The notes under the pieces were generated by a model. That model was not told the DNA's origin and made no database searches. It saw nothing but the letters and a program-made list of their open reading frames with translations. 18,884 nt of DNA from Clostridiales bacterium UBA1380 (GTDB lineage: Bacteria; Bacillota; Clostridia; Oscillospirales; CAG-272), in assembly GCA_002305445.1 (NCBI GenBank), contig DBRA01000058.1, positions 1 through 18,884 of the forward strand. The letters are read 5' to 3'. Shown here piece by piece: positions 15,461-18,884 of the stretch. The translations under genes were made by a program, and so were the position numbers. Position 1 is the stretch's first letter. Every line of letters starts with the position of its first letter.

Positions 15461-16651
15461 TTATCTGCCGGCGTTTACGAAGATGCGGCCGTTCCAGCCG
15501 CGGTGCAGATCGGCGATCTCGCCGATGTCCCCGCGCGCCGCGAGCGGTACGTCGAGGTACGCCGACTGCTCGAGCACGACCGCGGCGTCGCCCTCCGCGA
15601 GCTCGAGCGCCAGCACGCCGCAGCCGTCCTTCGCGTCGTCCGCAGCGTCCGACAGATCGTCCGTGACGGGTATATATTCGATGTCCTCCGGCACGACGGC
15701 AAACGTGCGTGTTGTCGACGCGAGCTTTGTCACATCCGGCAGATCATCCGGTATGCGCAGCGGGGTATCGTCGACGGCGGCGCGGACGGCTGCGATATGA
15801 GCGGGCGTCGTGCCGCAGCAGCCGCCGAGCACGGCGACGCCGGACTCGAGGAAGCGCCGCGCGTATTCTCCGAACTCGGCTTCGCCGAAGTCGAAGACGT
15901 CGGCGCCGTCGACCTTTCGCGGCTTTCCGGCGTTCGGCTTCGCGATGAGCGGCACGCCGAGCGCGGCGGCATAAGGCGCTAACGGCTTTAAAGCCTCGAG
16001 CATTTCGGCGGGCCCGGTTGAACAGTTGAAGCCGAACGCGCACGCGCCCGCGTCCGCGAGCGTTATAAGGCTCGCGAGGGGGTCGTCGCCGGACATCGTG
16101 CGCGCGCCCTCAAGCGTCAGCGACACGAATACGGGCTTATCGGAGACGGCGCGGACGCCGAGCAGCGCCGCCCTCGCCTCCGCAGCCGAAAGCTGCGTTT
16201 CAATGAAGAAGAAATCGACGCCGGCGAGGTCGAGCGCAGCCGCCTGCTCCGAAAATATCCTCACGGCGTCCTCGAACGGCGTATCGCCGTACGGCTCGAG
16301 CAGTAACCCCGTCGGCGATATGTCGCCGCCGACGAAGCGCGTCCTGCGTTCCGCGTCGACGGACACGCCGGCAAGGCGCGCGTTGACAAGCTGCACGCCG
16401 TCATGCGTGCCGTGGCGCTCGAGCTGCGGCGATGTGCATCCGAACGTCGGCGCAAGGCACGCGTCGGAGCCGCGCTGTGCGTAGTCCGACTGCAGCGAGC
16501 GCAGCGCGCCGGGGTTATCGAGGACGAACTTCTCCGTCGCTTCGCCCGGCTTCATTCCCGCGGCCATCAGGTTCGTGCCCGTTGCTCCGTCGAGCACGAA
16601 CGGCAGCGGAAAGTTCTTCGGGAAGCGATAGTATATATCGTGATACTCCAT
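15461..16651 (-). CDS. Homocysteine S-methyltransferase-family protein (MetH N-terminal-like)
   Basis: 396 aa. Residues about 15-295 form the homocysteine methyltransferase barrel: LDGATGTNL (20-28), TFGCTSPQLERHG, VGGDISPTG, FFIETQLSAAEA, VFVSLTLE, and the zinc cysteines C210 (GFNCSTGP) and C278/C279 (GGCCGTTP). The reaction is methyl transfer to homocysteine giving methionine. The donor (S-methylmethionine, betaine or methyl-cobalamin/folate through partner domains) cannot be read from the sequence. No folate- or cobalamin-binding domain follows, so it is not a full MetH. The last 95 or so residues form an extra acidic domain that I do not recognise. The gene heads the minus-strand operon, an unusual place beside the kinase/phosphatase block. 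Start by ATG 16651; the Shine-Dalgarno is weak. Confidence 0.87.
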   Translation of the reverse strand: MEYHDIYYRFPKNFPLPFVLDGATGTNLMAAGMKPGEATEKFVLDNPGALRSLQSDYAQRGSDACLAPTFGCTSPQLERHGTHDGVQLVNARLAGVSVDAERRTRFVGGDISPTGLLLEPYGDTPFEDAVRIFSEQAAALDLAGVDFFFIETQLSAAEARAALLGVRAVSDKPVFVSLTLEGARTMSGDDPLASLITLADAGACAFGFNCSTGPAEMLEALKPLAPYAAALGVPLIAKPNAGKPRKVDGADVFDFGEAEFGEYARRFLESGVAVLGGCCGTTPAHIAAVRAAVDDTPLRIPDDLPDVTKLASTTRTFAVVPEDIEYIPVTDDLSDAADDAKDGCGVLALELAEGDAAVVLEQSAYLDVPLAARGDIGEIADLHRGWNGRIFVNAGR

Positions 16652-16811
16652 ATTGCAGTTCCGTCCTCATCTATTATTGCCCTGCGGCACCGCGAAATAA
16701 CAACATCACGGCACCGGCATTAACGCATAAAGCAAAGCGCTGCGGCGATACGCGCATCGAAATCCGTCAAAACGTCCCCGAAAGCGCGCGCCGGCATAAA
16801 TACTCATAATA

Positions 16812-16840
16812 ATTATACCTCAAATTGCGCCGCGGCGCAA
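16812..16840 (-). promoter_or_regulatory. Candidate promoter of the minus-strand operon
   Basis: On the minus strand TTGCGC (16840-16835) is followed by a 17-bp spacer and a perfect TATAAT (16817-16812). This would give a leader of about 150 nt before the methyltransferase ATG. The -35 box is only 3/6, but the -10 is perfect. The -35 lies in the 16-bp palindrome, which suggests regulation. No known riboswitch was recognised in the leader (16652-16811). Confidence 0.5.
16825..16840. promoter_or_regulatory. Perfect 16-bp palindrome between divergent promoters (candidate operator)
   Basis: TTGCGCCGCGGCGCAA is its own reverse complement. It overlaps the -35 of the minus-strand promoter and ends 8 bp before the transketolase -35. 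A dimeric regulator bound here could control both directions. The regulator is unknown. Confidence 0.55.
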
Positions 16841-16848
16841 CCGTTATA

Positions 16849-16877
16849 TTGACTTTCACGCCAAAAAAGGGTATAAT
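16849..16877 (+). promoter_or_regulatory. Sigma-A promoter of the transketolase operon
   Basis: TTGACT (16849-16854), a 17-bp spacer, then TATAAT (16872-16877): 5/6 and 6/6 matches with ideal spacing. Transcription would begin near 16884, giving a leader of about 50 nt that includes GGAGGT at 16913-16918. Confidence 0.88.
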
Positions 16878-16933
16878 AGACAGGATGTTAACCGTCTTTG
16901 CAAAAATCACACGGAGGTCTTTAAAGTAAACTA

Positions 16934-17770
16934 ATGGACAAAGAAACGATGCGCTCGCTCGCGCTTGTTGCGAACGACATACGCATGAGTATCATCGACG
17001 AGGTTCACTCCGCCAAGTCCGGCCATCCGGGCGGATCTCTCTCCATCGCCGACATACTCGCTTATCTTTATTTCAAGGAAATGAAGATCGATCCGAAAAA
17101 CCCTCGCGATCCCGACCGCGACCGCTTCGTGCTCTCTAAAGGCCACTGCTCTCCGGCGATGTATGCCGTCCTCGCGCACCGCGGCTACTTCCCGGTTGAG
17201 GATCTGAAAGGCTTCCGCTCCACCGCGTCGTACCTTCAGGGCCACCCCGACATGAAGGGCACGCCCGGCGTCGACATGTCCTCCGGTTCGCTCGGTCAGG
17301 GCATCTCCGTCGCATGCGGCATGGCGCTCGCCGCCAAGCTGACGGGCAAGAGCTACCGCGTTTACGCGATGCTCGGCGACGGCGAGACCGAAGAGGGCGA
17401 GGTCTGGGAGGCGGCGATGTTCGCCGCCCACTACAAGCTCGACAACCTCACCGCGTTTGTCGACTTAAACGGATTGCAGATAGACGGCGCCACCGCGGAC
17501 GTCATCGGCCCGGAGCCGCATGACAAGAAGTTCGAGGCCTTCGGCTGGAACGTGCTCTCCATCGACGCGCACGATTTCACGCAGATCGAGGCCGCCGTCA
17601 ACACCGCCAAGGAGTACAAGGGCAAGCCGACCGTCATTCTCGCCCACTCGACAAAGGGCAAGGGCGTTTCCTTTATGGAGAACAACGCCGCGTGGCACGG
17701 CTCCGCCCCGAACGACGAGCAGTACGAGCAAGCTATGAACGACCTGAAGGCCGTCAGAGCGGCTATATGA
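16934..17770 (+). CDS. Transketolase, N-terminal (ThDP/Mg-binding) subunit
   Basis: 278 aa. Seen: SGHPGGSLSIADILAYLYF with H31; DRFVLSKGHCSPAMYA with H71; GHP with H104; GSLGQGISVACGMA; and the ThDP motif LGDGETEEGEVWEAA (GDG at 148-150) with the downstream DLNGLQIDG. This is the pyrophosphate-binding half of transketolase, a separate polypeptide in many Firmicutes and archaea. With the next gene it transfers two-carbon units between ketose and aldose phosphates in the non-oxidative pentose phosphate pathway. ATG 16934 is the only in-frame start after a stop at 16922. GGAGGT lies 15 nt upstream, unusually far. A 28-nt gap separates it from the C-terminal subunit gene. Confidence 0.95.
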   Translation: MDKETMRSLALVANDIRMSIIDEVHSAKSGHPGGSLSIADILAYLYFKEMKIDPKNPRDPDRDRFVLSKGHCSPAMYAVLAHRGYFPVEDLKGFRSTASYLQGHPDMKGTPGVDMSSGSLGQGISVACGMALAAKLTGKSYRVYAMLGDGETEEGEVWEAAMFAAHYKLDNLTAFVDLNGLQIDGATADVIGPEPHDKKFEAFGWNVLSIDAHDFTQIEAAVNTAKEYKGKPTVILAHSTKGKGVSFMENNAAWHGSAPNDEQYEQAMNDLKAVRAAI

Positions 17771-17798
17771 CGTCAGAAAAGCAGAGGGTGAAAATATA

Positions 17799-18743
17799 AT
17801 GGCAGATAAGATCGCAACGCGCGAAGCATACGGCAACGCGCTCGCCGAATTCGGCGAAAAATATGAAAATCTCGTAGTCCTCGACGCCGACCTTTCCGCT
17901 GCGACAAAGACAGGCGTTTTCAAGAAAAAGTTCCCGGACCGCTTCTTCAACTGCGGCATAGCCGAAAACAACCTGTTCTGCGTGGCCGCCGGACTCGCGA
18001 CCACCGGGCTCATACCGTTCGCATCCACTTTCGCGATGTTCTCCGCGGGCCGCAGCTTCGAGCACATCCGCAACGCGATCGGCTACACGCACCTGAACGT
18101 CAAGATCGGCGCGACGCACGCGGGCATCACCGTCGGCGAGGACGGCGCGACGCATCAGTGCAACGAAGACATCGCGACGATGCGCACGATCCCCGGCATG
18201 GTCATCATCAACCCCGCGGACGCGACCGAGGCGAGAGCCGCAGTCGAAGCCGCCATCAAGCACGAGGGGCCCGTCTACCTCCGTTTCGGGCGTCTCGCCG
18301 TTCCCGTGCTCTTCGACAAGGACACGTATAACTTTGAGCTGGGCAAGGGCATCGTCATGGCCGACGGCTCCGACGTCACGATTGTCGCGACCGGCATCGA
18401 GGTCGCCGAAGCTCTCAGCGCGCGCGAACTGCTCGCGGCCGACGGCATCAGCGCGAGAGTCGTCAACATCCACACTATCAAACCGCTCGACACCGAGCTT
18501 GTCTTAAAATGCGCCGAGGAGACCGGCGCCATCGTCACCGCCGAGGAGCACACGATCATCGGCGGACTCGGAGAAGCCGTCGCGGCCTGCACCGCGGAGG
18601 ACCGCCCCGTGCCCGTGCTTCGCGTCGGCATAAACGACGTGTTCGGCCGCTCCGGCCCCGCGAAGGAGCTTATCAGCTACTTCGGGCTCGACGCGTCGGC
18701 TATCGCCGCGAAGGCGAAGAAAGCCGTTGCGCTCAAGAAGTAA
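17799..18743 (+). CDS. Transketolase, C-terminal (pyrimidine-binding/regulatory) subunit
   Basis: 314 aa. Seen: VLDADLSAATKTGVF; the catalytic Glu E56 in FFNCGIAENNLFCVAAGLA, which activates the ThDP aminopyrimidine; FASTFAMF; EDGATHQCNEDIA; INPADATE; YLRFGR; and a C-terminal fold (VVNIHTIKPLD, AEEHTIIGGLG). It pairs with the upstream subunit to form active transketolase. Shine-Dalgarno GAGGGTGA lies 8 nt before ATG 17799. The gene ends the operon, and a strong terminator follows about 40 bp later. Related split enzymes include 1-deoxyxylulose-5-phosphate synthase, but the arrangement and motifs here are those of transketolase. Confidence 0.95.
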   Translation: MADKIATREAYGNALAEFGEKYENLVVLDADLSAATKTGVFKKKFPDRFFNCGIAENNLFCVAAGLATTGLIPFASTFAMFSAGRSFEHIRNAIGYTHLNVKIGATHAGITVGEDGATHQCNEDIATMRTIPGMVIINPADATEARAAVEAAIKHEGPVYLRFGRLAVPVLFDKDTYNFELGKGIVMADGSDVTIVATGIEVAEALSARELLAADGISARVVNIHTIKPLDTELVLKCAEETGAIVTAEEHTIIGGLGEAVAACTAEDRPVPVLRVGINDVFGRSGPAKELISYFGLDASAIAAKAKKAVALKK

Positions 18744-18785
18744 AGACCTCCGAAGAAGTAATTGCGCTGTATTAAATCGCCATAT

Positions 18786-18815
18786 AAAAGGGAGAGCCGC
18801 GCTCTCCCTTTTTTT
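18786..18815 (+). terminator. Intrinsic terminator of the transketolase operon
   Basis: AAAAGGGAGAGC (18786-18797) pairs perfectly with GCTCTCCCTTTT (18801-18812) around a CGC loop, and the 3' side runs into seven T residues. The remaining 69 bases to the window end show no gene that can be supported. Confidence 0.93.
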
Positions 18816-18884
18816 GTACGGCTGAATAAGAACGCGCCGACATGCGGGTTTTCTCACGTATATACCGAATACGCACCGGTATGC

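Noticed and set aside
16685..16716. CGGCACCG direct repeat with 24-bp period in the methyltransferase leader
   Set aside because: Only two 8-bp copies in GC-rich DNA; a chance occurrence is likely.
16706..16807. 33-codon minus-strand ORF starting at the predicted transcription start of the methyltransferase leader
   Set aside because: No Shine-Dalgarno and Arg-rich composition; a leaderless start cannot be supported from one sequence.
16652..16811. SAM or cobalamin riboswitch ahead of the methyltransferase gene
   Set aside because: Looked for the conserved SAM-I opening and cobalamin box sequences and saw neither.
18504..18857. Minus-strand open frame at the window end
   Set aside because: Antisense to the transketolase C-subunit and crosses its terminator; no recognisable protein.

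Overview
The window looks like chromosomal DNA of a GC-rich Firmicute, most likely an uncultured gut-type clostridium. Three things point that way. There is a phosphatase / PASTA kinase / RsgA / thiamine pyrophosphokinase cluster on the minus strand. Transketolase is split into two subunits. The secreted subtilases are of lactocepin type, and the terminators and promoters are of ordinary sigma-A/low-GC Gram-positive style. No phage, transposon, CRISPR, tRNA or rRNA was seen. Species assignment is inference.

Layout. (1) Positions 1-3188, plus strand: the 3' part of an MBOAT O-acyltransferase gene, a 17-codon leader ORF carrying a perfect 12-bp inverted repeat, and an acetohydroxyacid-synthase-like ThDP enzyme without a partner ilvN. 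(2) Positions about 3257-9745, plus strand: a two-gene unit for large secreted S8 proteins. The first has an intact Asp/His/Ser triad. The second is a collinear paralogue that has lost the His, the oxyanion Asn, the Ser and the propeptide, so it is a predicted pseudoprotease. A strong stem-loop terminator follows. (3) Positions 9759-10716: a PflX-type (COG1313) radical SAM protein ending inside a bidirectional terminator. (4) Positions 16840-10806, minus strand: homocysteine S-methyltransferase-like protein, PP2C phosphatase, PASTA Ser/Thr kinase, RsgA GTPase and thiamine pyrophosphokinase. The last three are joined by 4-bp ATGA overlaps. (5) Positions 16849-18815, plus strand: transketolase N- and C-terminal subunits with a near-consensus promoter and a strong terminator. 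The transketolase promoter and the minus-strand operon promoter flank a perfect 16-bp palindrome.

How the genes fit together. The minus-strand operon is the widely conserved cell-envelope/ribosome phospho-signalling block. The PASTA kinase senses cell wall, the PP2C enzyme reverses its phosphorylation, and RsgA is a ribosome-maturation GTPase. Thiamine pyrophosphokinase makes ThDP, the cofactor of both the transketolase and the acetohydroxyacid-synthase-like enzyme in this window. In Bacillus an rpe gene sits between rsgA and thiN. It is absent here, but another pentose-phosphate enzyme, transketolase, lies divergently next to the operon.

The most unusual item is the tandem active subtilase plus inactive, propeptide-less subtilase. 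Second is the leader ORF with hairpin that separates a strong Shine-Dalgarno from the AHAS-like start codon. All protein calls come from motif reading by eye; no search was run.
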